DNA of 64,000 bases from Diploptera punctata (GCA_030220185.1 JASPKZ010010238.1:407501-471500); one strand, 5' to 3'. Counted from the stretch's first letter, positions 21,870 through 33,206 are shown. Notes: generated by a model not told the origin, from the letters alone. Numbers and translations are program-made.

Positions 21870-22217
21870 ATTAATAAAGAAATAAAGAATGGAGAAATTG
21901 AAAAATCAGCTATAGCAGCACATAGTTTATTAGGGCATCATAGAATTGAAGAAGAAGCAAAACTTTTGAAATATCTATCCAATCCTTTGGATTTAACTGT
22001 TTGGGATAAATATATATATTCAAAAAACCATACTAGAACCATGAACTTCGAGATTCCAGACGAACCTAGCTTGATTACAAAGTTCTTCAATAATACAACA
22101 GATGGCAGTTTAGAAAATGATTCGTTCAAAAGAACACCAGATGGCAGTTTAGAAAATAATTCCTTTCAAAGAACACCAGATGGCAGTTTGGATAATTACC
22201 GGCAAAGAAAAAATTGA
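21870..22217 (+). CDS. 115-codon open frame, PLE endonuclease-like part plus 13-residue repeats
   Basis: An open frame from the stop at 21867 to the stop at 22217, with no upstream ATG. The first half reads GEIEKSAIAAHSLLGHHRIE, EEAKLLKYLSNPLDLTVWDK, which resembles the GNIEKSA.A.H....GH.I region of GIY-YIG endonuclease domains in Penelope-like elements. The downstream R.IREA.EI box is absent or replaced. The second half is three in-frame 39-bp repeats (about 22098-22205) encoding TPDGSLENxSFxR. The repeats keep phase and the substitutions are mild. It could be an exon, a captured PLE piece or a chance frame. No Met start, splice sites or poly(A) signal established. Confidence 0.4.
   Translation: MNKEIKNGEIEKSAIAAHSLLGHHRIEEEAKLLKYLSNPLDLTVWDKYIYSKNHTRTMNFEIPDEPSLITKFFNNTTDGSLENDSFKRTPDGSLENNSFQRTPDGSLDNYRQRKN
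22098..22208 (+). repeat. 39-bp tandem repeat, three copies
   Basis: Units start ACA(A/C)CAGATGGCAGTTT and are 39 bp apart. They are in frame with the 115-codon ORF. The third unit is partly diverged. Confidence 0.9.
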
Positions 22218-22990
22218 CTGTCGTGAAAACAGCTGAGGATGGTGACAATGGTCGCTGATACTGCAGTGCTGTGTTTAAAAAACATACAAGTATGAAGTAA
22301 GAAGAAATCACTATTCATTTAATTCTTATGAATTGAACCTCATAATGTTAAAAATTCCCAAATTTATTATATAAATATTTGAATTACTCATTCTTCTCTT
22401 CGTCTTTACTTGTTATGCTGTGTAGCCTGTCAAGAAATGACTTCCCTTAGAATGTTCATTTGTCGTGCTGATTAGAGAACTAGCGTGCATGTTCATTTCT
22501 CTATATTACTATGTACTTGGGAAAGAAGGGAGGGGGATGTTGGTGCTGGTTTCAGACGTACAGTACCAACTTAGGGGGGAAACTTCATGACACGCACCGG
22601 TACGATTCATAATTCAAGGGAGGAAACGTTTCTTGTATATACGTACAGTATAAACATTTCTATGCACAAAGAAGTTTTAATTCCTTTGTAATAATTTTTT
22701 TACTTCAAACGTGTGTTATTGCAGTCTAATAGTCTACATTTGTGAAATAAATCATTGTATTTAGCGCACACTTTTCATGGAGGGTAGGGAACGTTATTTG
22801 TGTGTCGTCTTATTGCCTAAGGACTACTTCTCTCTATACATTCCAGCCCCTAGTATAAACCTGAAAGAAAACGCTGTCTTTGCAGTTTGTTTCACTGTTG
22901 AGATAGTTCCTATCGTGTGCTATATGCGATAATTTTGCGGTCAGTTATGAGTAGCGATTTTTATGTACTAAAAGTTAAGATTGCAACTAT
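22218..22990. other. No recognised feature
   Basis: About 770 bp, apparently unique, no motif seen. Confidence 0.4.
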
Positions 22991-23180
22991 AGTGCATTTG
23001 CTCAATTAAGAGAATCTTCCCGTGTATATTTTCAAATGGTTGCTGTACGGCCAGTCGGAGAGTGGGAGCTAGTAGCAGTAGCCGAAGTTTCTAAAATATG
23101 TTAACACTCATAGTTCAAAAAATACTTCTCGTACCACAATTCATCACTAAAAGCAATACAAAAGTGTACAATACAGGCGA

Positions 23181-23220
<40 letters not shown>

Positions 23221-23336
23221 ATTTCCGATCCTTCCTATACCTGATGCTGGCCTTCAAGTGGACAGAGAATTCACCCCCGCCCGTAATCCCTTTAAGTATT
23301 TGCGCGGGAAGATTCTCTTAACTGAGCAAACGAACT
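22991..23336. mobile_element. Non-autonomous element with ~32-bp terminal inverted repeats
   Basis: Left end AGTGCATTTGCTCAATTAAG followed by AGAATCTTCCCG. The reverse complement of the right end reads AGTTCGTTTGCTCAGTTAAG followed by AGAATCTTCCCG. Both ends sit in an ACTATA context. The inside holds a (GAAA)n tract at 23184-23221 and no ORF. MITE-like; superfamily not determinable from this. Confidence 0.7.
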
Positions 23337-24699
23337 ATAAGTATAACGAAAAGTTAGATTTATAACAATCTTTTGTTTTTGTTTCACACACGAACAGTTG
23401 AATAGTACAGGCATGGGGAGCTGCCGAATGAGGGGTAGTATGACATCTTCCTCATTCCACCTTTCATTGAACTCAAGACCGTTGTTATTGTGATCTCGGT
23501 ATACCCTGCAGTATCAGTGGCGGCCGCAACCTTACAACCTGAAACATATGCACTAACCCTTCCATTAGTATATACTTTACGTATATCTGTGCAAACGTTT
23601 GAAGGGCGCGTAGTAGACCGCTGTCACTAATTTACCTATGTCAGGCTGATAGTACTTGTAGAGAGACGTAATATTGAGACAAGGGTGTCATCGTTCAATC
23701 TGGAGTGTGTTTTAGATTTGATATGATTTCTCAGGAATCAATTTTGAAATCCGGTAACTAGCACGTACTGAATTCTCTGAAAGTGGTTGTCTGCTATCGT
23801 TTTGGAGTGTTTGCTGCCTTGGATTATTTAAAAATCCCATCATGTCATCCCCTGTGTAAACAAAACATACAATGTCCCCTATGTCTATTATATTTAATTT
23901 ATGAATTTGAACTCCATGCATGTTACCTAATCTACTTTAAAAGTATATGTCATTAATATGTCCCTGTGAAAATATAGTTATATATTTCTAATCGTGCCTG
24001 TGCCTATCCATATTGATTTGCATGTGAAGATCTGAAATGTCGTGGGATATTATAGTGTTTCACATGACGGAACCGTGTAGAACACAATAAACAAACAACT
24101 TTCGTGCCATTCTGAATGCAAAAATAATTATTTACCCAGCCCGTATTAAAATGATATCAGTGTTTAGAATTTGCCCCGCTCACGCTGAATTGAACGCCAT
24201 TGACTCTCACTGTGTACCTGCGTCTCCAGTGCAGGTACAAATGTGTGGAATGGGTATCGGCGGGGAAGTTTGTTATGAGCTCTCGGAGCCCCAGTTCCCC
24301 CATGCCTGGAATGGTATAAAGATAAGTTGCACTTCTGACTGTCTTTGTTTTGGCTTCACACACACCAATAGTTGAATAATATATAGGCCTACTATCTGTA
24401 TTGCAATCTTATGTTTTATTACATAAAAATCCGAGCTCTAGTTATGAGTTTAGCTTAACGTAGAATCACTTCTAAATACAAATTCACGTTTGAAATGACT
24501 CTTCAGTAATAAAAAGTGAGTCGATGTTTTTAAGTCAGTTAGTAGTACCTATACATCTTGTTTTTCCAAGTACAACACTGACGTCACGGACCCGCAAGTT
24601 TAGACTGCACGAGATATACTGTCTTTCACAATAAGTTCGTACTTAATTCATTAACAAAGTAGGATTAAATTAATTTAATACATAAATTAGTTTAGATCT
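23337..24699. other. Mostly unique sequence, no gene recognised
   Basis: About 1.36 kb. A block at 24302-24390 (GTCTTTGTTTTGGCTTCACA, then CAATAGTTGAATAATATA) loosely repeats 23367-23415, so a minor local repeat exists. Frames at 23712-23921 (minus) and 24151-24375 (plus) have no recognisable motif. Confidence 0.4.
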
Positions 24700-24741
24700 A
24701 AATAAGATATCAAACTATTAATCCCAGCTAATTATATGGAT
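24700..24741 (+). mobile_element. Old LINE-A copy, 5' piece
   Basis: AAACTATTAATCCCAGCTAA and TTATATGGA align with the LINE-A stretch AAACTATTATTCTACCAGTT plus ATATTATATGG just before LYGCET. The copy resumes at 25633, after the nested deleted LINE-A. The last 12 bp are the target site. Confidence 0.7.
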
Positions 24742-25632
24742 CCCTCCATGGTATCTTTACCTTGTCGTGGTGGAGTGGCTTGCGTGCTTAAATGATCCTG
24801 AGAGCTATGCCGGCGGTAGCATTGCTGCCGATAGGGTTACCCATGCCGGACTGGTCGAAGGTGATAAGCCAGACGAAAAAAGTACCTTGGTCGAAAGAGT
24901 GACGATCTTTCACCGTAAAAATACAACCGTCAAGAAATGCGGACATGGGTTCAACTGGGGTAAAATTTTCCGGAGGTCAAATAGTCCCCCATTCGGTTCT
25001 CCGGGCGGGGACTACTTCAGGGAACCCATGCCAAAGGCTCAAACACAGGGACATGTTCCTAGGAACATGGAATGTTAGGACTTTATACAATAGCGGGGCA
25101 CTAGAGATATTAACGTCCAACTCCTTTCAAAAAACGTTAAACTGAAAATATATAAAACTATTATTCTACCAGTTATATTATATGGGTGCGAAACATGGAC
25201 ACTTACTTTAAGGGAGGAAAGGAGATTACAAGTATTTGAGAATAAAATACTTAGGAAAATTTTTGGACCAAGGAGAGATGAACAGACAGGTGAATGGAGA
25301 AGAGTACATAACAATGAACTACATGGTCTTGATAGGAAGCCAGATATAATAAGAACAGTTAAGTCTCGTAGACTGCGTTGGGCAGGACATGTTGCACGTA
25401 TGGGAAATGAAAGACTTGTATGGAAGCTTCTTGTAGGAAAGCCAGAGGGAAAACGGCCAGTTGGTAGACCAAGAATGAGGTGGGAGAATAACATTAACTA
25501 TGATTTGAGGGAGGTGGATTGTACAGAGAATGATTGGAAAACATTAGCTCAGGATAGGGATGTATGGAGAGCTTATGTCCGTGCGGCCATGAACCTACGG
25601 GTTCGATAGTGCCAGTGAGTAAGTAAGTAAGT
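24742..25632 (+). mobile_element. LINE-A internally deleted derivative, with TSD
   Basis: 891 bp. It joins the full LINE-A 5' end (leader and start of the endonuclease frame to GAGATATTAA, about 25113) directly to the 3' part starting CCAACTCCTTTCAAAAAACG. About 2.37 kb, including the RT, is missing. Flanked by AATTATATGGAT (24730-24741) and AATTAAATGGAT (25633-25644), one mismatch. It is inserted inside an older LINE-A. Carrying both element ends, it looks like a non-autonomous derivative mobilised in trans. Confidence 0.9.
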
Positions 25633-26044
25633 AATTAAATGGATGCGAAAAATATAATATTATTTTAAGCGAACGGGAAATGTTACGAGTTTTTGAGAAT
25701 AAAGTTCTTAGAAAAAATGTTTGAGCCAAAGAGAGATGAACAGACAGGCGATTACTAAATAACATTGAGCTATAGGATATTTATCTGAAACCAGATATAA
25801 TGAGAAAAGATATGTCTAGTAGATTGCGTTGGGAAGGACATGTGACACGAATGTGAAATGAAAGAAGGGCATGGAAGCTTTAGGTAGAAAAACCAGAAGG
25901 AAAATACCTGTTGGTAGACCAAGAATGAGGTGGGAGAATATTAATCAAGATTTGAGGGATGTAGATTAAACAGGAGATGATTGGAGAGATTATGTTCGCG
26001 TCATAAGCGGGTTCGATAGTGCCAGTGAGTTAGTTAGCTAGTTA
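25633..26044 (+). mobile_element. Old LINE-A copy, 3' piece
   Basis: A decayed LINE-A tail from GGATGCGAAA to GGGTTCGATAGTGCCAGTGA and GTTAGTTAGC. It has several indels and many substitutions relative to the full element, so it predates its host-inserted sibling at 24742-25632. Confidence 0.82.
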
Positions 26045-26308
26045 AAAATGCAGGGGACTTCAAATAGTAATTTGTAATATTTGAGGGATGATGGAGAACG
26101 TAGGACACAAAATAGGGCGAATTATAACTAGGAGTAAGAAAATAATTGTTTTCTGCAACACAGCCATTCTGCATATTATGATGGTTTATATCTCAGCATC
26201 TCTCTCAATGGAAACATTGGCAGCAACTGATCGCATCCTACGTCTGATCCCCTTTCAGCGTGCATCTGCGGAATGCATAGCTATTTACCACCCGTAAATT
26301 TGGTATAT
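26045..26308. other. No recognised feature
   Basis: A 69-codon frame at 26088-26297 with no recognised motif. Confidence 0.35.
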
Positions 26309-26321
26309 TAGGATCTTATAT

Positions 26322-26638
26322 CTTCTTGTATCTTGTAAGCCCATCTTTCCCTTAACAGAGATTTAGGTGCTCTCCCCCTACAGGGAAGAATTTGGACCGT
26401 ACTAATTTATTTACACTTGTTTTCGTATAGATGTCATTTGAGTGGACCGTGGTCAGCGTTCCGCCTCATACTGACATCTAGGAAACCAAGGTAGTACTAG
26501 GACGGGAAAATTCTGTAAATTTTGCTTAGAGGCCTTTTCATTCAGGCTTAAGGATCTTTTACGAGCCTGAAAATATTCAGACTCGGGACCCACGGCTTTA
26601 AGTCCCTCCCGGAGGACTTGCTCCTTGGATTTTTTCTA
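26322..26638 (-). mobile_element. SINE-3, 5'-truncated, with TSD
   Basis: The body and 3' end of SINE-3 (minus): GGAGGGACTTAAAGC, then CCTAGATGTCAGTATGAGGC, ending CTGTTAAGGGAAAGATGGGC. The tRNA head is missing. The 13-bp duplication TAGGATCTTATAT flanks it at 26309-26321 and 26639-26651, so the truncation happened at insertion. Confidence 0.85.
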
Positions 26639-26651
26639 TAGGATCTTATAT

Positions 26652-27156
26652 ATTATGATTTATTTTATTCTTCCAAGAAGTTTAGAATAAATGGCAACTC
26701 GCTCCTCTGGACAGGATGCTTAGTGACAGAAGTTCCATTTCTGTGTTCCTTTTTAGTGGAAACTGATGGTTCTGTAAAATGTTCAGAACTGTATGTACAG
26801 CCTTTGAAAAAAAAATGATGGCGCAACTCTTGATGATGGAAAGTTAAGAGTTTTGAAGAGCGATTCACACCAGTACGTTGTTACACGTACTGACTCGTTT
26901 GAGTATAAAGTTGGTGGTGTAAGTCTCTCCCCATGTAATGTTTGTATCATTCACTTCAGTGGAGCAGTCGGTAAGATCTTCTCTTCCGACGATGCGGGCC
27001 CACGTTCGATCCTGGTCAGGAATGTTTTTTTAATTATGTCGTTAATTTTTATAATGACTATATGTTACCAGGCTTCGTTACCCGTATATAAATATATTAG
27101 TATATATAGAGAAATAAATTAATTAAATTAAACAGCTCATATATATATATATATAT
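26652..27156. other. No recognised feature
   Basis: About 500 bp. An 89-codon frame at 26853-27122 has no motif. A (TA)n of about 20 bp lies at 27139. Confidence 0.35.
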
Positions 27157-27629
<473 letters not shown>

Positions 27630-27639
27630 TATATATATA

Positions 27640-27702
27640 TATATATGATATGAAAAGAAAAATGAATGCTTGAGTCGGGATTCGAACTCGAGTCTCTATC
27701 TA
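27640..27702 (-). mobile_element. SINE-4 tRNA-like fragment
   Basis: GAAAAGAAAAATGAATGC, then GAGTCGGGATTCGAACTCGA, corresponds to the B-box end and border of the SINE-4 at 12374-12420. The A-box half is lost. Confidence 0.65.
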
Positions 27703-27714
27703 TATATATATATA

Positions 27715-28047
27715 CTCTCCAAGCGCCACAGGCCCTTGGCTGACCAGCCGGCTGCTGGCCTCACATCCACTTGTGTTAATCACAGAGGTAGACGATCATC
27801 TAGCTAGTGTAGGGTGATATGTGGTCAGCATGTCGGGTCCCCCAGCCGTTATAGCTTGTATTCTCAACCTGGAGTCGCTACTTATTGTAGCTACTCAAAT
27901 GGCTCACGATGCTGGATGGACACCGGTCCCATACTGGCCGAAATTCCATGAGAAAGATTTCTTCTCCCATGGAGACTCGAACCACCGCAAGTCCCGTAAC
28001 TCTGCGCCAAGGCTTCTTGCCTTAACCACTCGACTACGGCGCGGAAC
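27715..28047 (-). mobile_element. SINE-6, tRNA-derived repeat
   Basis: The minus-strand head reads GCGCCGTAGTCGAGTGGTTA then AGGC, with B box GGTTCGAGTCTCC. The GTCGAGTGGTTAAGGC style is that of Leu or Ser tRNAs. The body of about 230 bp includes GTCTACCTCTGTGATTAACA and CAGCCGGCTGGTCAGCCAAG. It is the only copy seen in the window. Confidence 0.7.
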
Positions 28048-28061
28048 TTATATATATAATG

Positions 28062-28394
28062 TGTCCACCGCTGTGGTCTCGAGGTAGCATGCTGCTTTGC
28101 CCCGCAGCGGGCTCGGGTTCGATCCCCGGTCGAGGCAGTTTTTCTGAGTGAGGTTTTTATAGGGATTTTTCCTCACCTGTAAGACAAATGTCAGGAAAAC
28201 TTTAAGGCCCCCGAAATCATAAGGCCATCGTCGTCATTATCATCCTTATCATTATCATCATCATCTTCATTTTTCATTGGAGTTGAAAGCAACGAGAAGC
28301 TACCATACCTATAATTCCCTAGTAAAGCTCCAAGTATAGCATGAAAATGCTATGATTACAGTGAAGGACCTGCCTTTGGGCAGATTTACTATGG
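28062..28394 (+). mobile_element. SINE-2 copy with TSD
   Basis: Head GTCCACCGCTGTGGTCTCGA, B box GGTTCGATCCC, (CAT)n stretch and GAAGGACCTGCC end. Flanked by ATATATATAATG at 28050-28061 and 28395-28406. Confidence 0.87.
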
Positions 28395-28586
28395 ATATAT
28401 ATAATGAATAACAATTATAACGTCTCATTACTTTGTTTACAAAACACAAGGCATGGCAAATTTATTTATTTCCATTACTAATACAAAACGCGTTTGATTA
28501 ATTCAAATTAAGTGAAGATAATATATAATTTCATTAAACAGGCAAGTCCTGGAGTATTGCATCGCTTCATACAGGCAATTCTTAGT

Positions 28587-28663
28587 AGGGACTGTTGTGG
28601 TCTAGTGGAGGGAGTTTGTGTTTCCCATGTATAAGGTCGAGTGTTCGATCCCGCTGTCATGAT

Positions 28664-28702
<39 letters not shown>
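28587..28702 (+). mobile_element. SINE-7, tRNA-like head followed by (TC)n
   Basis: TTGTGGTCTAGTGGAGGGAG and GTCGAGTGTTCGATCCC give A-box-like and B-box-like elements about 45 bp apart. The head is followed directly by about 35 bp of (TC)n. No body recognised; fragment. Confidence 0.5.
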
Positions 28703-28706
<4 letters not shown>

Positions 28707-29088
28707 TTACTTTTATTAATTTTCTTTCTTTTGTTTAATTTGTTTTGCTTTGTTTTATTTTCAGTATTTACCCCACTAATTATTTCCGCGAAATTATTTT
28801 CCATTGCACTACACACACCGAAATAGTACATATTTTAGCTTCACAAATAATTGTATACTTGTGAACCAAATAGCTGAACTCTGATCTTGCGCAGTGGCTT
28901 CGTTGTGAGACTTGAAAATTATGTGTGCGCCATCAATTATTTCAAAGGCTGTACATGTTTTTTTCTTTTTTCGTCATCCATCAAACGTTTTTAGCCATTT
29001 CTGAAAACACGTTTGCAGTAGTTCCTGAGCTGCTATATTAGGAGTTTCACTACTACTTCTTCTAGGCCTATATATAAGTTTAACTTCT
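28703..29088. other. No recognised feature
   Basis: About 385 bp, nothing recognised. Confidence 0.35.
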
Positions 29089-29101
29089 CAATTTAAAGGT
29101 A

Positions 29102-29402
29102 AAGTAAAGTGATCCCACAACAGGCCTCAGGAGGCCCTTGGGGTAGTAGGAGGTTAAGGCTCCCACTTTTTCTAGACAATCGGCACTTGATGTCAGCCGG
29201 GTTGTCAGCCCTGCGTGACGGCCGCCTTTACCCCAGAACAAGCGTCTGGTACTCATTTCCGTTAGAGGCTGAGTCGACCCCAGGGCCATAGTGCCGCCAG
29301 AGGGTTTGGGTCAGTTTAAAAATCCTGACCCCAACGGGACTTGAACCCTCGACCCTCTGGCTTGTAGCTCAGTGCCTTAACCACTACGCTACGGCGTGCC
29401 CC
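29102..29402 (-). mobile_element. SINE-1 copy with TSD
   Basis: A SINE-1 of full length on the minus strand. The 13-bp duplication CAATTTAAAGGTA is at 29089-29101 and 29403-29415. A clean insertion boundary at both ends fixes the element ends. Confidence 0.9.
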
Positions 29403-29474
29403 CAATTTAAAGGTAGGCTTCCTTTTTTTTACTTGCCCCTCGCCAAACGTACCTTACAGTCGCACGACCTATCA

Positions 29475-29544
<70 letters not shown>

Positions 29545-29556
29545 GAGAGAGAGAGA
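29475..29556. repeat. (GA)n microsatellite
   Basis: About 80 bp of GA with two interruptions. Confidence 0.95.
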
Positions 29557-29734
29557 TATTTTAAATTGTGTAATATATACACAGAAACTTTTGACCATAC
29601 AAGAACATGGAGGACCTCCCCGAATGTGTGATCAGCTCATTGTCGTGGCCTCTTCCCGAGACATCAAAACATTAAGACGAAACACACACACACACACATA
29701 CACACACACCTTCATACTACGTAAGGATGGCGAA

Positions 29735-29910
29735 TGATCGCCAGATGATGTTCGGGGACCAATCGGAACTTAAAGTTTCTTGAAATTTACCTCACAAATG
29801 GGGGAAATTCCCCTCAAAAAAAACCAGGAAAGGTATTCCGACCGGGGAAACGAATCCGGAGCCATTGCTAATGAGGCTACAACACTACGCTACCCCGAAA
29901 CCACAGCTAG
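29735..29910 (-). mobile_element. SINE-2, old diverged fragment
   Basis: Keeps the SINE-2 order on the minus strand (CTGTGGTTTCGGGGTAGCGT head, then GAGGTAAATTTCAAG and TAAGTTCC) with many changes and no 3' half. Confidence 0.6.
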
Positions 29911-29987
29911 ATGTTAAACAAGTTCATCATTCTATACACTATGTTCGAATTATACGGAGTATAAATATATTATATTACGAAAACTTA

Positions 29988-30700
29988 CTTACTTACTTAC
30001 CTACTTACTTACTTACTTACTCACTGGCACTATCGAACCCGTAGGTACATGGCCGCGCGGACATAAGCTCTCCATACATCCCTATCCTGAGCTAATGCTT
30101 TTTAATCATTCCCTGTATAGTCTACTTCCCTCAAATCATAGGTAATGTTATTCTGCCACCTCATTCTTGGTCTACCAACTGGGCATTTTCCCTCTGGCTT
30201 TCCTACAAGAAGCTTCCATGGAAGTCTTTCATTCCCCATACGTGCCACATGTCCTACCCATCGCAGTCTACGAGACCTAATTCTTCTTATTATATCTGGC
30301 TTCCTATAAAGACCATGCAGTTCATTGTTATGTAGTCTTCTCCATTCACCTGTTCATCTCTCCTTGGTCCAAAAATGTTCCTAAGTACTTTATTCTCAAA
30401 TACTTGTTGAGCCTTTGGTATGGGTTCCCTGAAGTAGTCCCTGCCCGGAGAACCGAATGGGGGACTATTTTACCTCCGGAAAATTTTACCGCAGTTGAAC
30501 CCATGTCCGCATTTCTTGACGGTTGTATTTTTACGGTGAAAGATCGTCACTCTTTCGTCCAAGGTACCTTTTTCGTCTGGCTTATTACTTTCGACCAGTC
30601 CGGCCTGGGTAACCCTATCGGCAACAATGTTACCGCCGGCATAGCTCTCAGGATCATTTAAGCACGCAAGCCACTCCACCACGACAAGGTAAAGATACAA
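29988..30700 (-). mobile_element. LINE-A internally deleted derivative, with TSD
   Basis: 713 bp on the minus strand. The leader (from about 30700 to about 30408) is joined to the 3' part from GTATTTGAGAATAAAG on. The junction differs from that of the 24742 copy, so the deletion is independent. Flanked by TACGAAAACTTA at 29976-29987 and 30701-30712. The tail is (GTAA)n with one interruption. Confidence 0.9.
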
Positions 30701-30712
30701 TACGAAAACTTA

Positions 30713-31160
30713 AGTTTTAAAAATTGATGAGTCGGTGTAAATATCATTATCTAATACTACGGACCAGGATTCTATAAAAAAAACAAAAACTCCACGTATT
30801 ATGTACGACGCGGAGTATAGAGAGATGTGGGGATTTGTATGCGGTCTTGCGGATTATCATTCTATAACACTGAGCAACAAAAATAAACTTTTTTTTTGTC
30901 TCAGAAAGAAAAATATATGATTCTGATAATATTTTTTCTCCTGAATTCAAATATGATATCGGTTTTTTGTCGATGTTTATGTTATTTACTATATTTCAAC
31001 ATATTTATCTATATTCAAAATTCTTGTTTTAACAAAATACTTATTCAAACATGTCGACCGTTTCTTTCAACAACGAGAAAACACATTACCGTGCAAAAAT
31101 TGAGCTTATGCTTTGAAACCTAGGCTTTCCTGCATGATGCATTGAATGTAATTATAGTAG
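30713..31160. other. No recognised feature
   Basis: About 450 bp of AT-rich sequence. A (TAG)n of four units lies near 31156. Confidence 0.35.
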
Positions 31161-31262
31161 TAGTAGTAGGACTTTATTAGACAAAAGTAAGATATTTACA
31201 ATATTATTTACAAATATGGGTCGCACGGGCAGTAAGCCGTACGTGCTGTTGACAGTCCGTTA

Positions 31263-31640
31263 CAATAAATTACATAAAGAAAACACAATAAAAATATTAC
31301 CATTAAATAATAACACAATATCATTATACACTAAAAACATTAACATTACAATTACATAAAGAAAACACAATAATATTACAATTAAGTAATAACACAATAG
31401 CAATAACATTACAATTACATAAAGAAAACACAATAATAATATTACAATTAAATAATAACACAATAGCATTATACACTAAAAACATTAACCTTACAATTAC
31501 ATAAAGAAAACACAATAATATTACAATTAAGTAATAACACAATAGCATTATACACTAAAAAAACATTAACATTACAATTACATAAAGAAAACACATTAAT
31601 ATTACAATTAAATAATAACACAACAGCATTATACACTAAT
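31263..31640. repeat. AT-rich minisatellite, 82/63-bp units
   Basis: CATAAAGAAAACACA recurs at about 31272, 31355, 31418, 31500 and 31581, spacing 82, 63, 82 and 81 bp. The short unit lacks the CATTATACACTAAAAA part. Minus-strand frames here are repeat artefacts. Confidence 0.88.
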
Positions 31641-32410
31641 TAATTTATATATAATTTTTAATAATTAATGGTATTGCATTTTGATAACATATATTTATTC
31701 ATGAATGAGTGTTGTCCTTATTTTTCGCGTTTTGTCCAGAAATTTACCGAGGTTTATCCAATTTTCTGGATTTACCAATAACTCGTAGCATGCCAATCTT
31801 TCCCGATTTGAATTTAGAAATCTTTCCGGTAATAACTGACGTCTCCAATATTCTAAATCATTACATTTTCCTAATATATGTATCTCATTATAGTAACGAA
31901 TTATGGGAAGTTAGAATATGATGCATTATTCATGTTAAATCTTTATTTCTGTTATGTTCTGAGATTCCGAGGCATTATGGCACATCACATACAATACTGA
32001 TATTGGAAACAGATTCAGCGGAGTCATTACACTACGTTATATTGGGATTTGCATTATATTCGAGTTATATTATCGATTCGATATTACCAATGGGCACAAA
32101 GATAAAGTGGAGCAATATGCTAATATAAATGATATAAGCAACTAAGATTATATTCCTTCTGAATTGTGAATATGCAATATACATAAGTGAAAAAATACAC
32201 CGCGTTCCATTTAGACCTCCCACATTTTAACCAATCACAACTCTCAAAGTATGCGGAATTATGAAATGAGGTTGGTATTAAAGGAAAACAGAAACTCGAA
32301 GAATTTTTGTTTTAATTGTTGTAGTTGATTCATCTGTCGCATGTTGGACAATAGTGACATAAAACAAAATTGCGACTCCATCGCTCCACTGAACTATACT
32401 AATTTATTTT
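31641..32410. other. No recognised feature
   Basis: About 770 bp of AT-rich sequence, no motif or repeat match noticed. Confidence 0.4.
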
Positions 32411-32473
32411 TTTTATTATTGATTTCGTACATCTCAATGATGGATAAATCATATTTGAAGAGAAAAATTATAC

Positions 32474-32546
32474 GCTCAGACCGGGACTTGAACCCGGGAC
32501 CCTTGGTTCTCTAGACCAAGTGCTCTACCAACAGAGCTACCTGAGC
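32474..32546 (-). tRNA. tRNA-like sequence with intact cloverleaf
   Basis: 73 nt. Acceptor 7 bp (GCTCAGG with TCTGAGC, one G-T), D arm GCTC/GAGC, T arm CCGGG-TTCAAGT-CCCGG, 4-nt variable loop. The anticodon stem is 6 bp (CTTGGT/ACCAAG) with loop CTAGAGA, one pair longer than canonical; the naive anticodon would be AGA, but a Ser long variable arm is absent. This copy reads GCTCTGTTGG in the A box. It is repeated in inverted orientation at 32778, within a palindrome. More likely a tRNA-derived repeat than a working tRNA gene. Confidence 0.55.
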
Positions 32547-32777
32547 AAGTACCGATCTAAACGCAAATCCTTCTCTATATACATTGTAATTCCCTTCCAC
32601 CAAATGCTGTGAAGCCATGCTTCTATCTTGCAAATGGCGGCTCCTTTATTAAGAAGACATATTTGGGAATTATACATTACAGCCAGTACGGCTTTTTCCA
32701 AGTTTTTATTATTGATTTCGTACATCTCAATGATGGATAAATCATATAGAGAAGGATTTGCGTTTAGATCGGTACTT

Positions 32778-32850
32778 GCTCAGGTAGCTCAGTTGGTAGA
32801 GCACTTGGTCTAGAGAACCAAGGGTCCCGGGTTCAAGTCCCGGTCTGAGC
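32778..32850 (+). tRNA. tRNA-like sequence with intact cloverleaf, inverted partner
   Basis: Identical to the 32474-32546 unit except in the D loop, where it has the standard TAGCTCAGTTGG A box; B box GGTTCAAGTCC. Same 6-bp anticodon stem peculiarity. No T-run terminator directly at the 3' end, but GTATAATTTTTC follows within 15 bp and its TTTTT could end a Pol III transcript. Confidence 0.6.
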
Positions 32851-32884
32851 GTATAATTTTTCTCTTCAAATATGATATACTAAT

Positions 32885-33206
32885 TAGTTACACTTGCTTT
32901 CGTATATATTTTATCGAAGTGGACCGTGATCAGCGTTCCGCCTCATACTGACATCTAGGAAACCAAGGTAGTACTAGGACGGGAAAATTCGGTGAATGTT
33001 GCTTAGATGCCTTTTCATTCAGCTTAAGGATCTTTTTCGAGCCTGAAAATCTTCAGACTCGGGACCCACGGTTTAAAGTCCCTCCCGGGGGACTTGCTCC
33101 TTGGATTTTTCCATCCTAAAAAAATCCATCAACCCCGGCCGGGTTGAACCCGCGACCTTCGGGACCAGAGGCAAGGAGCATAACCACTAGTCCACCGCGG
33201 CCGACT
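32885..33206 (-). mobile_element. SINE-3 copy with tRNA-like head
   Basis: Minus strand: head GTCGGCCGCGGTGGACTAGT then GGTTATGCTCC, B box GGGTTCAACCC, body with GGAGGGACTTTAAACC, 3' end truncated after ACGAAAGCAAGTGTAAC. Head and body agree with 48598-48983. Confidence 0.82.

Larger units (their letters stand above)
32454..32875. repeat. Inverted repeat carrying two tRNA-like units
   Basis: The left arm (about 32454-32580) runs from TTGAAGAGAAAAATTATACG through the tRNA-like unit to CGCAAATCCTTCTCTATAT. The right arm (about 32748-32872) is its reverse complement. The spacer of about 165 bp ends with a direct copy (32706-32748) of the segment to the left of the left arm (TTATTATTGATTTCGTACAT, 32416-32455). 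So direct and inverted repeats are combined. Confidence 0.85.

Noticed and set aside
27821..28087. 88-codon frame
   Set aside because: Runs through SINE-6 and into SINE-2; no protein signature.
31260..31548. Hydrophobic frames with repeated CYYLIVILL
   Set aside because: Artefact of the AT-rich 82/63-bp minisatellite.
32474..32850. Two functional tRNA genes
   Set aside because: Fold is good, but the extra anticodon-stem pair, the inverted duplication and the many tRNA-derived repeats here make a repeat origin more likely; kept as tRNA-like with moderate confidence.
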